This document shows positions 51,029 through 64,000 of a DNA stretch of 64,000 bases, one piece after another. Below the pieces are notes generated by a model that was not told the origin of the DNA, made no database searches, and saw only the letters and a program-made list of their open reading frames with translations. The stretch is from NCBI RefSeq assembly GCF_933775445.1, contig NC_065876.1:22010001-22074000 (forward strand), in the 5' to 3' direction. The DNA comes from Argentina anserina. Taxonomy: Eukaryota; Streptophyta; Magnoliopsida; Rosales; Rosaceae. The number at the start of each line of letters is the position of its first letter. The stretch's first letter is position 1. A program made the position numbers and the translations under genes.

Positions 51029-51938
51029 TCAGTTTGGCAAGCTTATCTCATCAAGATCATCCAACGATAAGAACACCTCGTCCAAACATGAGAGCTCTGT
51101 CCCGTCATCATCATCGTCGTCATCTTCATTGCGCTCATAAACTCGACACAACACAAATCCACTATGGTCCTGAAAAATTACAACAGTATATTAGTTCACG
51201 TCGCGTATGTTGTACGTATACTTATGCTCGATGAAAATTCACATGCAGACATGCAATGTGAGGGAAAATGGTGTTTGTGTAGAGTAGATGAGTAAGTTTG
51301 CTAGCTATTTCTTGCTGCGAGCGCGATTACATTAACTGCTTTCCGGTGCCCTCTTCTCTTCGATGATCTAGTGGTGGAAGATGAAGCACAAGTATCCGAA
51401 ACTGCAGAGAGACGATACTCATGCATTGTCCAGTTTGTTTTGATCCCGGAAGAAGCTTCTCCAACGTAGAAGCCGAAGTATCTTTTGATTCCAACTTTGT
51501 TATTAGAATTCGAAGATATGATAGGTTCCTCAGTGGCCAATGGCTTCCAATATCCATTACTCGTAACCCGATTTTGCGTCCTCCTACTATAGAAGTACCA
51601 CTGCTTACCCTCACACAGAGCCTTACCTGTGTTCATGTTACATGCATGTATTAATTACCGTACATCGTACAGTAAACAAAGTAATTAGCATGGTTTAAGT
51701 AATGGAGAAAAATAAGAAAAAGAGAAGTCCTTGTACTATATATATATATAGGAATAGTGCATGGAAATATGGTACCATTTAACTCCCATGGATCGTATGG
51801 ATAGAGATCGAGATCAGGGATGACATCGGGGTGGAGGGGTAAGAGAGCTGCCTTGCGTTGAAGGAAATGGACTACGAGCTCTTCGTCTGTGGGGAAAAAT
51901 CGAAAACCAGGAGGGAGCTGAAAAGGGTTATCTGCCAT
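51029..51938 (-). CDS. XND1: XND1/NAC104-type NAC domain transcription factor
   Basis: NAC transcription factor of the Xylem NAC Domain 1 group, known in Arabidopsis as a negative regulator of xylem-vessel secondary wall and cell death. Three exons on the minus strand: 51938-51776, 51626-51337 and 51169-51029; phases join to one frame of 197 residues (Arabidopsis protein is about 187). Subdomain [72 protein letters not shown]...[17 protein letters not shown] at the start of exon 3. The short tail has an Asp run and [17 protein letters not shown], the conserved XND1 C-terminus; this family is reported to bind retinoblastoma-related protein through LxCxE-like motifs, and LSCLDE fits that type. 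Start chosen at the ATG directly before the NAC domain. Confidence 0.95.
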
Positions 51939-52021
51939 CACAACAAAGCAGAACAAGTAGAAAATGATGAAGAAGAGAAGAATAGTAGCTAGCGTGTAAA
52001 CGAAGTCTTAGCTGACGATGG

Positions 52022-52029
52022 TATTTATA
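52022..52029 (-). promoter_or_regulatory. Likely TATA box of the XND1 gene
   Basis: On the minus strand 'ctataaatac' lies about 85-95 bp upstream of the ATG at 51938, a normal distance for a plant promoter with a short 5' UTR. No other TATA-like element is as close. Confidence 0.6.
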
Positions 52030-52039
52030 GCTTCTCTAA

Positions 52040-54279
52040 AGCAAGATAGAGGGAGATGAATTGAAGATGAAAAACAATAAAAAGAAAAAAAAGAAAAAAA
52101 AAAGATAAGTGAGTGAATGAGTGACGTGAAAAAGGTGGTGGTTTTTATAACAAATGGGGAAGAGTTGATTGTTTTAGTTAATGATGACGATAAAAGTGCT
52201 CTGAGATGACAGGCGGCGGGCAACTGTACCTGTATAGATACTGAGTGCTTTGAAATGAGAGGGACATATATATTTCTATGCCAACAAAATTGTTATACAA
52301 ATTATACAAGAATGAAGTACTTTTTATGAGAAATTATATTGGGAAGACCTCTTAATTTACACTACTGAGCAACATTCAACTTATCTAGTGAGAAGTTGTG
52401 CCAATATAAATCCACAATTGACCACTTCAGACATACAAAGAGAGTTCAGTACGTTATTTAACCATTTCCATTTTATGTTGTTTAACGCAAGACATGGCTT
52501 CTCAAGAATCATTACTACAATAGCCATGTACCGTGTGATTTAAAGTTTCAGGCTTATTTGAATGAGTTTTATAGCCATCAAGTTATTGTTGTATCATGTA
52601 CCCTGTAGTATTCGGGCATAATTACTGTAGTATACACTCTAATTTATTTTATTTACTGTTTGTGTCGTGTGTGTGTGTGTGTGTGTGTATAAATCATTAC
52701 TGCAATATGTTATTCCTTGTTGAAGAATTACCTATAAAAACTACATTTCTTGATTTGACATATTCGGGGTAAGTATTGTAGGTCATTCGTAAGTTATTTG
52801 ACTTTAACCTGTGCGTATTAATCCTGTTATGGTGGATTAACTCGCAAATGACCAATCGTCAATCAATATAAAGGAATTGATTGTGTCATTATCATATCTT
52901 TAATCAATGTCATTCCTGTGTCATTATCATAACTTCAATCACATATCCAAGTAGCAATGAAGGAGGCTCGATCGTTACTTCCATACAATTGACACAATGC
53001 CATTCCTGTGTCACTGATGAATGGATAATGATCGAAGACTAGAAAGAGCAGCGTAGATAAGTGACTGTCAGTCCAAGAATTTCAGGGCATCGAATTCTAA
53101 TAGATTTGACCCTATTGCTCCCACATCATCGCGGGGAGGGTACGACGGAAACGAGCGAGGGAGAGTGGTCTCACTAGTCTGCCACAATGGGAGGGAGTTG
53201 TTGAGTGTACTTTTTCTCCTTTGAGTATAATTCAAGGGCAGAACAGGACTGAAATTTTTTTCCAAAAATATGCGGTAGGTCATGAGCAAATGAAGATCCT
53301 AATAAAATTTGGGGATTAAAGAGAGGACAAAAAGGCAAAGGGAAAGGGAAAGGCAAATGAGTAGAACAAAGGACTTGTACTTGAAGCAGCTGCAATAACA
53401 AGTGAGTGGCTGTGCCACATTCATAATCTGTATACATGTATTTAGAAAGAAAAAACCCAAAAAATAAATAAATAAATAAGATGAAAAATGTGAGTCAGCA
53501 TCATCACACTTCATGCTGAGATCATGCACCTCTTGACATCCACGTGGCACAAAAGAATATATGGGTTTGGCCGGGGACCAATTTGAAGTTTAAGTGTGCC
53601 CAGATACCAATTATTACCTTGCTCATAATTACTAGGCACATAACTTCAGGCTTTGTTCTTGGCTTAAAGACTGGTCATCTTCATATTTAATAGGAAGATT
53701 TGGAAGATGTTACAATCAGCAACAAATCAGCTCCATAAAGTTCAACTTTCTCTAAGGACATTGTTCATAAAGAATGCTTATACAGTTATACACAGATGGC
53801 AATGCATAACCTAAGCTCTTCATGCATAGTGGATGTGATGAATCTTAATAATCCATATACTAAACACTTCAAAATGTACTTTTAGTCGAAAGAGACCACT
53901 GGCTCCAAAGCTAGTTGCTTCTGCCAAACTATCTTATGATTCCCAGGTTTTACACCTTGAGAACATGCCAAAGTTAGGGATTGTATAGATCCATGGCTTC
54001 CGTCACGAAGTGACAATTTAAATAGATGAACAAGAAAACTAGAAAAGAACTCGAGGATGGATGCTAATCCAAGCATGATATGTGATATAATTATATATAG
54101 AGATGCCACTTTGTCCACTCAAACATATAGGATTTTTTCCAGGCTGGGTTTTTACCTCTAAATCTAATCATGTCATTAAAAAATGCTCACTTCTATATAA
54201 ACACACTACAAGCGAAACCTTACCGTATTTCAGCCAGCAAATTGTACTTCCTCATATGAATAAGATAAAACTGAAACCC
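52040..54279. other. XND1 upstream region and DRP5B 3' flank
   Basis: No recognised gene. Contains a (GT)n microsatellite at 52667-52688. 'cattcctgtgtcatt/act' is repeated near 52913 and 53002. The last few hundred bases before 54280 are the probable 3' UTR of the dynamin gene, which is on the minus strand. Confidence 0.6.
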
Positions 54280-55318
54280 TCAACAGGAATCATAAAAGGC
54301 ATTAGCAGTGCGTCTACGCAAACTCAGCTGCTCATGTAGTGATCTGAATTTATCCTTAAGCCTCTTAATCTGCAAGAGCAACAGCATATTGGCAACGAGT
54401 GAATATTTGAGCAAGTAAGAAGGAAAGAGACAGCCAATTAATAAATTGAGTGGGAGAATGATACCCTTTTAAGCTCAACCTCAACGTCTTGCTTTTGCTG
54501 GCCCAATATGTTTCGCAGGTTCGTGATGTCAAAAATATTATCCAAATCATCTTCAAAGGCAGATTTCAAGTCTTCTCTAAGGAGCGCAGGCAACTTATCC
54601 ACAACAGGCATTAAGAGAAAGCAGTTGAACTGCATGAAAAATTGAGAGTTTTCAACAAGCATGGGGAAACAGTTGTACATCATTATATGTGCAAGCTCAA
54701 GCAACAAGTTTTCGGTGAGGACAAGAAAAGACGATAAACACATAATTTTTCTTTATTGAAAATGACATCAGCAGAACAAACCAAATGATTCAGTTTATCT
54801 GATATAAACAACTGATTCTTCATAATGCATCAAGATCAACCTCTCTTCTAGTATCTATCTACAATATATACATAGATTTATAATACCTTCTTCTGCTCAG
54901 GTTATGATGGTGAAGTGTAGAAAAAAAGAACTGGAAGAGATGATTTTCATTTCACAAAGCTTTTCAATTGATGGTTATACACCATATTCCAGATTTTGAT
55001 TAGAAGGATGTTATCTCATCTTTCAGTTTCTAACCAACAAAGATTCCAAGCATTCGCAGATAGAAACAAAGTAAGCCGCCTTTTGGCTTCCAGACAGAAA
55101 CAAAGTCTCCATTCATCAGTGGTTTTTTATATTCGGGAGATCACCGAAAGACATGAACCTCTCTTATCTGAGACTAGATTGAATAACTATCATTCTCTTA
55201 ATCAATGAAAATTATTTGCCATCCTCTAAATCTCTTGGTTTTTGTGAGAATTAGCTGCCTACTTTCCCACCCAGTACACGCTTTGTAGAATTGATGCAGT
55301 GATGAGACATATATGCGT

Positions 55319-55369
<51 letters not shown>

Positions 55370-58300
55370 TCACAAGCTTTAGTCAAAGAGGAAGAGGGAA
55401 ACTTAGTAAAGAAACTGTACTTTTGATCAAAACCATGCAAAATTTGTGGAGCCAATAGATTTCTTGAATAATTTAACTTTGTTTCTGCACATATTCTACC
55501 ACCACATCATCCTAAAGCAGCAGGACAGGAGATATCTTCATCAATTATGGTTGATATTACATACCTTCAACTCCGCAGAGGCCAGGAAATATTCTCTTAT
55601 GCCATGAAATATCTGCTGCACCAAAGCATAAACAATCCTTTCTGACGAAGGAGCAAGTTTCCTATTCCAAAGCGTACTATCCAACAGATCAGCCAGCCTT
55701 GTTTCTGTAGTTTGAATGGAAGTCAAGTCAGTGCCGGAGGCTAGATGACTAAGCTTCACATCTGCCCGTGACTTGGTGTCCTTCTCATTGGCGAGAGAAC
55801 CAACAGCTGAGTCTTGAGAGAAACCCGGATATACAGAAGTACCACCCACAGTGGTATGATCTGTTCCAGAAAACGAGTCCAGGAACTGACGTAACCCAGC
55901 ACGATTCTATAGGCATGCAAAGAGATATCAGACACAACTGTATACGGAAAAATATTACACAGAAAAAAAAAACTGCTGACAGTTTTAGTTGCAATAACTT
56001 GGAAACATGTAAAAATTCAAAGCTTAAATATCAGTTTCTGCAGTATGCCTCTCAATAAATTAGGATTTTGGAATGAAATATGAAAAAAAAAACTTATAAC
56101 TCACTGAAGTTGACAAATGATTATGACATGTATTAATTATTAAGACCCAAAGGAAGTATAACTCAGAAACAAATTTGATGCACAGGCAGCAATAATCAAT
56201 AAAAAAAATGGAATTCAGTACAGCGGCAAGCATTCTAGTTCTCATGTCGAATCAGTAACTAGCTTTCTACAAGGGTTGTAAGCATGTAAGAGACATCTAG
56301 TAAATTCTCACGACAAATTAGTGAGGTTACTCTTTGTTTTACCAAGCCAAAAGTAAACCAAGTTGTTTGTAGTTTTCCACATTCTTCTACCAGACCTTGC
56401 CTCGGTTTAAACAATATTTTGATTGCTCTAGGCTACTTTCTATGATTTTTTTCAGCACAATTGGATCTTTGTAGTTTCGATAGAGTTGACAAATCTGAGA
56501 TGAGATCATACAACATGTAGCAATTAAAAAATTCAACTATGACAACCTTATTGTGAAGAGACCATGTGACATAGCGTGTGGTGCTTACTAAATCCTCCAT
56601 ACATCTGCAGCAAAAACGTTCACATAGGATCATGTAGCAAAGTGAAAAGATCAGAATATCACAAGCATTTTTGATTTTTTTTTATGGTATACACTATTAC
56701 CTCAAGTCACTGTTGTTTTACCAATCAGTAAATTATATATTATAATTGTTTTTGCAAGAGTCTCTGCATATAGCACAGAAGCACATGGTCTGGTGTGAAC
56801 CCCCTTACAATACCTAACTAGCAGGAAGCCCAGTGTTTAGCCTGGGTCCACAAAGTGGGGAGGTGGGTTCCAAGATTGTATTTAATCTATCAGCAGTTGG
56901 AAGCTTGAATTGAATATATGTTCACGCTTGCCATTTGGCATGTATTAATGTCAGGGAACACTTGAGCATCACTTCCATTCCCAGTAAATTCATAGTTTAC
57001 AAAATAAAGCAATTGATTGTGTGCGAACATGAATGTGTAATCCTAAATGAAAATTTTATGACAAAGCAAAAAAGAATAGACACCAATTAAGCCTCATAAT
57101 GGAAAGGTTCGGAACAAAGTATAGATAATGTAACTGGTGTGCTGACATTTCATGATGCCTGATTCTTTTATAAGACATGGATAACCAGGAGGTAAATACA
57201 TCTTTCAAGATGATGGCTCTTAGATAGACGTCATTGTGAATATTTGAACACTGAAGACATTAGCTATTGGACATAAAATCTTACATCTGAGTTAAAAATT
57301 GTTTTACTTTTGATTCTTTTGACTAGTATTATATGTACTGTATTTTGATACTATTTATCTATTAACACCCCATCTTTTACACACACACACACACACACAC
57401 ACACGAGTGAGCTTAATTTAGCAAGAGACAAGAGATACAAACCAAGGAGCTTACTTTTCACGGCATGCCCTTTCAGTAGATTCTGCAAAGTCATTGAAAG
57501 CAGAGGCAACACGCTTGAGAAACACCTCGTGGCCACTCAAATACTCCCCATCTTTCTACATGATGTATGAAATATCAAGATTTTACTGCATAAAATATTA
57601 GAACATGCATCCAAGATTTAAAAACCATAATCCACATAACTATGGAGCCCATACCTGAAGAAGATAGACAGATATGGGGAGTAATCTCTTCAAAATATGC
57701 AAGAGTCTACCACCCAACTGCAATAGTAGATAAACATTATTATTCCCAAGATGACTATCAACAAGTAAAAACCAATTAAATGTACTAACTAAAATTTCCA
57801 GCTGGTATCATCCCAGCATATGCCGGTCATACAAGTTATTTACTTTATATTCAGTCTAATTCACCACAATCCAGATTATAGCACTTCAACAATCATTTTG
57901 AAAAGAGAAAATTAAAGTTCACAGAATTGGAAACTCCAAGTACAGAGGCTAGAAGCAAATATACTCTGCACAAGTCATTGATCCATGGCTGAGTCATGAA
58001 AACATAGATCCTCACTCACATATCAGAGCTCTTTGGAAGATCAGATCTCTTAATTTTCATTAGACCTCACTCACATGTAAGAGAACTATAGGAATTTTTT
58101 TTTTTCATGTAAGCCTCACTCATTGATCAATGACATTTTCATAAACAAGTAGATCCTCACTCACATATCAGAGCTCTCCTGTCCTCGGAAAGACCTGATT
58201 TACTCCTAGGAGCAACAATAGCTTGTCCACTTATCCAGTATGTGAAACCAACAGACTGCTAGATTTAATTAACAAGCAACCACTTGAAAGGACCTTGAAA

Positions 58301-61300
58301 TAAGGCTTGGATCCTATAAGGTAGTCATACTCTCCTGGTGTCAAATATTTAATTGTATCCTAAATTCCTAATGAATTAATCAATACCCATTCATTGAACA
58401 GTTAGTTAAAAAGATTTTTATTTTAAACTTTATTGATTATACAATGTACATCAGACTCCTGTCCATATCTTGGACAACTGATAAAAAATTACCCGAGTAC
58501 CTGAACCTCACAGTAGAGCATGTGTCACAGGAAGAATATTACCAGAAAATGAAAATTAGAAAATTACAGAGAAATTGTTCATTACCTGATGAAGAAAAGG
58601 CTCAAACGTGTCACGAGCCTTTGCAACAGCTATCACACAAGCCGTCCTGTTTTTAGAAAAAGTATAGTCGAAAAGTGAAACAAGTCAGTGGCTAAAAAAT
58701 AAATAACAACTAACGAAAAACTTAAAGCATGATTTAGAACAAGAAAAAAAAAGGAAAAATATGACCAGTTTACAGGTGTGAGTATGACCAATAACGTGAA
58801 GGCATTAATACCTAGAGTAGTTTGTTCCGTCATGTATATCTTCAACTCCACATGCATTTACGATTTCTTCCCTTGTAATTGGAGGGCATTTTGTTCCTCC
58901 AACTACAAAACGGAACTCAGCCATGGCACGATGATATTGTGCACCCCCATAGAGACGCATTCCTGCATTCTACACACAGAGGACACAGTTCTTACAGTTG
59001 TACATAAAGTCTACAAACATGATTCAGTTTGCACCCACCACAGAAGAAGAGTTATAGATAGTATCTCAGATAACCAGAGAGAGGCAGGCAAATCTGTGGC
59101 CTGATTTTTTCTCATGGTTCACTAACCAGTCCCAGAATTTACAAAAAGAGCAGAATTAATATCAGAAAGGAATTCTTTTTTTGCATAAATTTAAGAATAA
59201 AACATGCAACGAATGCAAAACTTTTATAATAGAAAGAAAACAATTACAAAAAACAAAAAAACAAAACAAAATAATACAGTTCCATAAAACAGAACAGTTC
59301 TAATAAACAATATATTGCTATCAGAAAATTCTTCAACTCACAGGTATAAGTTTGTGAGGGAACTGAAGGCCATCACTACTAACAAATGCTCCTCCATTAC
59401 TCCTCTCATCTTGCAGTGTTTCGCCTTGAAAAAGGTAGGGTAATACATGTATTAATACAGGCAAGGAACAACACAACTTGAAGTAGATTAGGATTACAAA
59501 TGCGGGTGGTGGATTGATGTTGATATTTGGTGACGATAACAAAAGTTATTTCTTCTTGGTAAACATTAACATACAGTCTGTTAAGCAACATAGAACTGAC
59601 TTACCAAATTTGTCTGGCGGTGCGACAACTGTTCCTTTCAATAGCATAGATAACTGAGGTATGAAATAAATTTTGTCAGTAGAGATAAACCAAAAATGTG
59701 AGCACTACTTGAAGCATAAAAAACAGTTAAAACACATGCCAAACACTGAAAAGAATAATTCAAATAAAAATTTTAGCACAAGATAATGATACTTGTCAGG
59801 ACAGAAATACTACAAACTAAGCAAATCAGTAGCCAATCGAATCTTCCCACCCCGACAGTACTGGAATAAATGCCTTTATCCACTTTCAACCACATTTAAC
59901 ATGAAGTCAATGGCGGTGACATTTTAACGGGGTCCTACACTAATTCATAAAGTGGCCTCTTAACTATCAATCCCAAAGTCATACTAACAACAAACTGTAA
60001 GTCCTTTTCAAGGACAATGTCACAACTAAAGTTACCTTCGTCAAGAACATATCATGAAATAATCTTCCTTTCTCCTTTAGTTTCAGTTCATCCAAAGTGC
60101 TGCATCAAGACAAAATGCAACATAAATTAGGAACCAATATAAAATAGAGAGAACAATGAGAAATGTTTGCAGTACGTTGATTTTATATGCAGTTCCCATT
60201 TCATGATGAGCAAATGAAATGAAACCGGACTGTAAATTGCTTTAAGACAAGGTGCTTTGCGAGTTTAACTATGAACCTGAGTTCTTGAATGATTTCATTC
60301 ATCCTTCTTGTTGCACTCCGGTGTTCCTTCTCCAGAAGTGGAATGATCAGTGGCACATTTTCCATATACCTTGCAATATATAATCTCTAACAGTTAAAGT
60401 CAAGAATTGAGCAAGTTATTTTTGAACATATCAGGATAGTTAAGGTTCTTACCTTTTCTGTAGCAATTCTTCCAAAAATGACCTAAGTTTGCTCACACCT
60501 ATCCTACTTCTCTCTTGTACAGACAGTGATCGGCCCAATTTTTCCTCTAAGCTTGCAACATCTTCCTTTTCTCTTACAGATATTGCCTGTATCAGAATAT
60601 ATTACAGACATTATATAATTTACAATTTTTCCTCTAAGCTTGCAACATCTCCCCTTATAATTAATTTCATACACAGCATTAAAGCTTCAGGTCTTGGGTA
60701 GCTCTGCTTTTATCTGTTCACAAATACCAGCTTTTATCCAAAAAAAAAAAGGGGGGGACTTGTAAAAGAAGGCCTATTAGTAACACAGAGTTTACAGTAA
60801 AAATTCATTAAGATTATCATATGAGGACTAGTATCTTAATTGATTTTATTTTGTATAACTTTGGCACTGCTTGTTTTACACTTACTAAAAGGAAAACAAC
60901 AATATCTTATGAAAGAAAATTGTGTGCAGATAACTCTCTGGAAGCCAAATTTTTAACCATTGGAAAATATTCTTTGAATAGTTACAAGCATGTGAAAAAC
61001 TAGATATAAAAAAAGCATCTTAAAAAAAACATAAAGCATATTGTGACTTCAGAAACCAGCTTAAACATCTGGCTAAAAGTGTTTTAGACATCAGAACAAA
61101 TGCACCATAAGATACTGACAGTATATATCTAACCTAGATTCTTAACTGATGATAAAGCTAAGTGGTGAGAAAGTAAACTTATAATTAGATTCTTAATGTG
61201 TCCTAGTGTACTCAGGACCCATTACTACTTAATGAATACCATTATTTTGGACAAATTGAAAACGAGAAAGAAAAAACACCTGTTTAAACTCATCATTAGA

Positions 61301-62387
61301 TCTGTAAACCGAATCATGCCCAACACCAACTCTTCCAGACGGCACAGATGTAAAGAAAGGCGAGTCCCCCAAGATGCACCCATCAAGCATACATGTGGGA
61401 GGTGACAAAAACACTTCCACGTCCGATGACCGCGCAAACTGGGGTATTTTCGTATCGAGCTTGGTTGACACAATCACAGTCCTGGACAGCTCAGGATCAA
61501 TCTGCACATGACCAACGCAAATATTCAATTCAACGCCTTTAAAAAGCCGAACAAAATTCAACCACTAGAACAAATACCTGCATTACGACCCTTCGCGTGG
61601 TTGCATTACTCCAGTCACTGCAGTCTTCAAGACACAAAATAATGAGCTCCTTATGCTGCATTTTAGCTCGAACAAGCGCTTCCACAGCACGAGCTTGCAC
61701 CTGAAACCAATCTAACAACTATCAATCAACCACCATTGCACTTTCAGTTCACCACAAACATGCTCCAACACCCTAAATTACTACTCATCGACATCAAACT
61801 CCGCGTAAATGCTTATCAAAACCACACACAACTAACACGAAAAACCAATGCGACATTCAATTATTGTCAAAATAAATTCACAAATGGTGACATTGATCGA
61901 AATTGACCTGCAAAGCCCGATTCTTGGGGCCAGGGGCGGGAGCAATGAGGCCGGGAGTGTCGATAATGGTGAGGTTAGGGCAGTACTTGTACTCGACCCG
62001 AATAATAATCTCCTTAGCGGAAAACAGAGAGGGCTCCTTCTCGAGCCTCATGTTCTCAGCCTCAATGTAAGCCTGGATGTCAGCGAGGGACATGAGGTGG
62101 GCCTGGGCCGGGTCGGAGTCGGAGACGAGGCGGCAGAGAGGGGAGTGGGAGTCCGGGTCGTACTTCATGTGGAGAGTGATGGGGCGGCGGGTCTTGGTGC
62201 CGCCGCCGACGTGGTTGAATTGGAAGCCCATGAGGGCTTCGACCAATGCGCTCTTGCCATCAGTCTGGTGGCCGACGACGAGGACGGCGGGGGCGTCGAA
62301 GGGAGTGTCGAAGGCTTGGGCGAGGCCGTGGAGGTCGTTGTAGGCCTCGTAGAGCCGGCACTGCTCCTCCCATTCGCTCCGCTCCAT
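54280..62387 (-). CDS. DRP5B: Dynamin-related protein 5B (ARC5), chloroplast and peroxisome division GTPase
   Basis: Dynamin-like GTPase that forms a ring on the cytosolic face of dividing chloroplasts and also acts in peroxisome division. Sixteen coding exons on the minus strand: 62387-61908, 61700-61578, 61501-61280, 60586-60453, 60369-60277, 60099-60036, 59653-59605, 59424-59342, 58969-58812, 58646-58586, 57717-57655, 57555-57455, 56604-56547, 55906-55565, 54629-54465, 54369-54280. Phases all agree and give 761 residues (Arabidopsis ARC5 is about 777). GTPase motifs: P-loop GHQTDGKS at 39-46, TKTRRPITL switch I, DTPG at 143-146, TKLD at 214-217. The C-terminal exons carry the effector-like region (RLADLLDSTLWNRKLAPSSE...) ending in a basic coiled coil. 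The N-terminus is shorter than in Arabidopsis, lacking the acidic leader; ATG 62387 is the first in frame. Confidence 0.96.
55322..55368. repeat. (GA)n microsatellite in DRP5B intron 14
   Basis: A run of about 45 bp GA with one imperfection, in the 935-bp intron between exons 14 and 15. On the sense strand it is a (CT)n polypyrimidine run. Confidence 0.95.
57379..57404. repeat. (AC)n microsatellite in DRP5B intron 12
   Basis: An AC dinucleotide run of about 26 bp, roughly 50 bp downstream of exon 12 on the sense (minus) strand, where it reads GT. Confidence 0.95.
60535..60653 (-). repeat. 27-bp piece of DRP5B exon 4 duplicated in the preceding intron
   Basis: 'ctctaagcttgcaacatct' with flanking 'aatttttc' occurs in exon 4 (60535-60561) and again in the intron just upstream of that exon in gene order (60627-60653). 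The spacing is 92 bp. The intronic copy lacks the exon's splice signals, so the gene model is unaffected. Confidence 0.85.
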
Positions 62388-64000
62388 TTTTGTTTTTGTC
62401 TACTCTGATAATGATGAGTGTGGAGACTGGAGAGTGTGGATTCAAATATCGTTATCTTTCTTCTTTTTTTTGCAAACCGCCAATTAAAAGTTACCGCTTA
62501 GGATTAAAAAAATAGGGTGAGTAAATGGGTAATTCCCACATGGAGAAGGAGTAAGTTTTAACTCAAAAATATAGCATATGATCACATCATATAATTCGAT
62601 TTAAAGAAATGGATTCGTTCATATGTTAAGAGGGAGATTGAGCTACAGAGTGATTCAACAATGATAATAGTTGCTTTGAACCATGAGGGAGATCGAGCAC
62701 AACTCCGATGTAATTGGAGTCCGTGCGGAATGGTTAACTATATGCAATCTATCAATTTTTGTTGTAGGATTTACAACACGTACATCCTTATTCACTAGAA
62801 TTTCTATGAATCCTCACCATCCATTCAAGTAGGATCTCAATGGGTTTCTTCTCAAATAGATTACTTATGTCAGTTATGTGTATCGGTGTGGTCATGTAAA
62901 CTAGTGTCATATAATTTATTTATTTTAAGTTGAACTTCTATACAACTTCAAAGAGTTGATTATGAAAATTTACATTATCTTGTTTAGAAAAATAATACAG
63001 TTTGCCGAAAAGAAAGACCTTATTAAAAAAATGAAAGAAGGAGAAAAAACAATTTTATCAACAAATAGAAATGCTGGGAGGTTCCCCCAGTCGAGGCGGG
63101 TTTGGGAATCCCCATGTAGAAATTTTTCCCACTCCAATTGTTAAGAGTAAAAAACCGGGAGTCTTGTTCACGCAGCTTGTATTCAACCTCTGGTCTGATT
63201 AACCTGCACAAAAACAGGAGTTAAATTCAAGGATCAGCAGTGCGCTGACCTATGACTCTTCGAAGCTTAAGTTGGATCTGGAGCGGGACTTAAGTTTGTA
63301 GGTTAAGGACTTAGGAATATGTTACCCTTTTAAAAAGGTTTCTGGCTGCTTTTATAGGCACATTGGGAGAAGTGTTGCTTTCATTTCCCATTATGGGAGA
63401 GTGCTCGTACAATATGTTTTTACTGCTTTGGCGAGCTACATTGGTGGCGCCTGAGCCAGAGGTGGCGCGACCTGCCCTTCCAGCTTAGTGCCTTGCCTTG
63501 TTAGGTTAACTCCGGCCGGTTTGGCTGTCGGAATATGGGGGAATCTTGCTGGGAATTATCCCGTTCAGGGGAGGTGTTAACAAGTCCCCGGGACAGGGGC
63601 AGTAGTTCTGGGCAATACTTATATTTCCTGTTATTTTGCAATTGTAAACCAATTCTGATTTGACTGGGCAATTCAATGATTAATCTGTTTGTTTATTTTG
63701 GCACTGTTATTACTTTAGTCCTATAGATGCATTCCCAATGGTGATTGATTTACCGGAGATTGAAATTGTTATCGTCTCGGATCCAGGGCGAAAAATTAAT
63801 GAATTGTTTGGCGATAATCTTCGAGAAAATAAACTTGGCGGATAATGTTGTTGATAATGTTAATAAATAAGTTCGTCAGACAAATAGTACAATGGCGATC
63901 ACACTGAAGAAAATAAGCTTGGTGAATAACAAACTAGGTATGTTTCCATCCGGACAAATCTTATTTGGGGAAGAGATAGAGGTGTTGGGCGTTCCAAGGA
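62388..64000. other. DRP5B upstream region and unassigned sequence to window end
   Basis: The first 100-300 bp should hold the DRP5B promoter and 5' UTR; no clear TATA box was found. From about 63050 the DNA becomes less AT-rich, with patches such as 'gtccccgggacaggggc' near 63580. This may be the edge of a retroelement continuing beyond the window. No coding region could be supported. Confidence 0.5.

Noticed and set aside
52040..54279. Possible additional gene between XND1 and DRP5B
   Set aside because: Open frames are short, lie in low-complexity sequence and have no start, splice or domain support.
61848..62408. Plus-strand open frame of 186 codons over the first DRP5B exon
   Set aside because: It is the complement of a GC-rich GTPase exon. 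The minus strand has the P-loop and DTPG motifs and correct splicing.
62956..64000. Gene at the right edge
   Set aside because: Some coding-like composition is present, but no frame longer than about 60 codons and no recognisable motif.

Overview
This is nuclear DNA of a flowering plant. Every gene is intron-rich with GT-AG splice sites, the closest relatives I recognise are Arabidopsis-type plant proteins, and the spaces between genes are filled with plant Ty1/Copia and Ty3/Gypsy elements and MITEs. The gene set suggests a eudicot, and a woody rosid would fit, but the sequence alone does not fix the species.

Layout: (1) 1-12.3 kb, plus strand: a P5A-type P-ATPase (PDR2/MIA orthologue), 21 visible coding exons, with the N-terminus lost at the window edge. 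Intron 10 holds a 131-bp triplication and intron 14 holds a solo LTR. (2) 15.0-17.3 kb, plus strand: a two-exon ANTH/AP180 clathrin-assembly protein. (3) 18.1-29.5 kb: a complete but decayed Ty3/Gypsy element (gaggg target duplication), probably Tat lineage, with an antisense, apparently spliced plant-mobile-domain gene in its 3' part. (4) 30.1-34.8 kb: AT-rich repeats of about 0.72 kb in direct and then inverted order, followed by a possible decayed DNA transposon (35.4-37.2 kb). (5) 38.9-45.8 kb: a young Ty1/Copia insertion (attat target duplication; LTRs differ at about 4 of 504 sites) with a broken pol. The gag start codon may lie in the LTR and be joined to gag by an intron that spans the primer-binding site. 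(6) 46.0-46.8 kb: a solo LTR of the Gypsy family in (3). (7) 47.6-50.2 kb: a 56-bp duplication, a 25-bp periodic array and a hAT MITE with perfect 8-bp target duplications. (8) 51.0-51.9 kb, minus strand: a three-exon XND1-type NAC factor. (9) 54.3-62.4 kb, minus strand: a 16-exon DRP5B/ARC5 chloroplast-division dynamin. (10) 62.4-64.0 kb: no recognised gene.

The four host genes are unrelated housekeeping or developmental genes: ER P5A ATPase, endocytic adaptor, xylem NAC repressor and plastid division GTPase. They do not form a functional cluster. For three of them the exon boundaries given here keep one open frame from the start codon to the stop codon; the P5A gene is open from the window edge to its stop.
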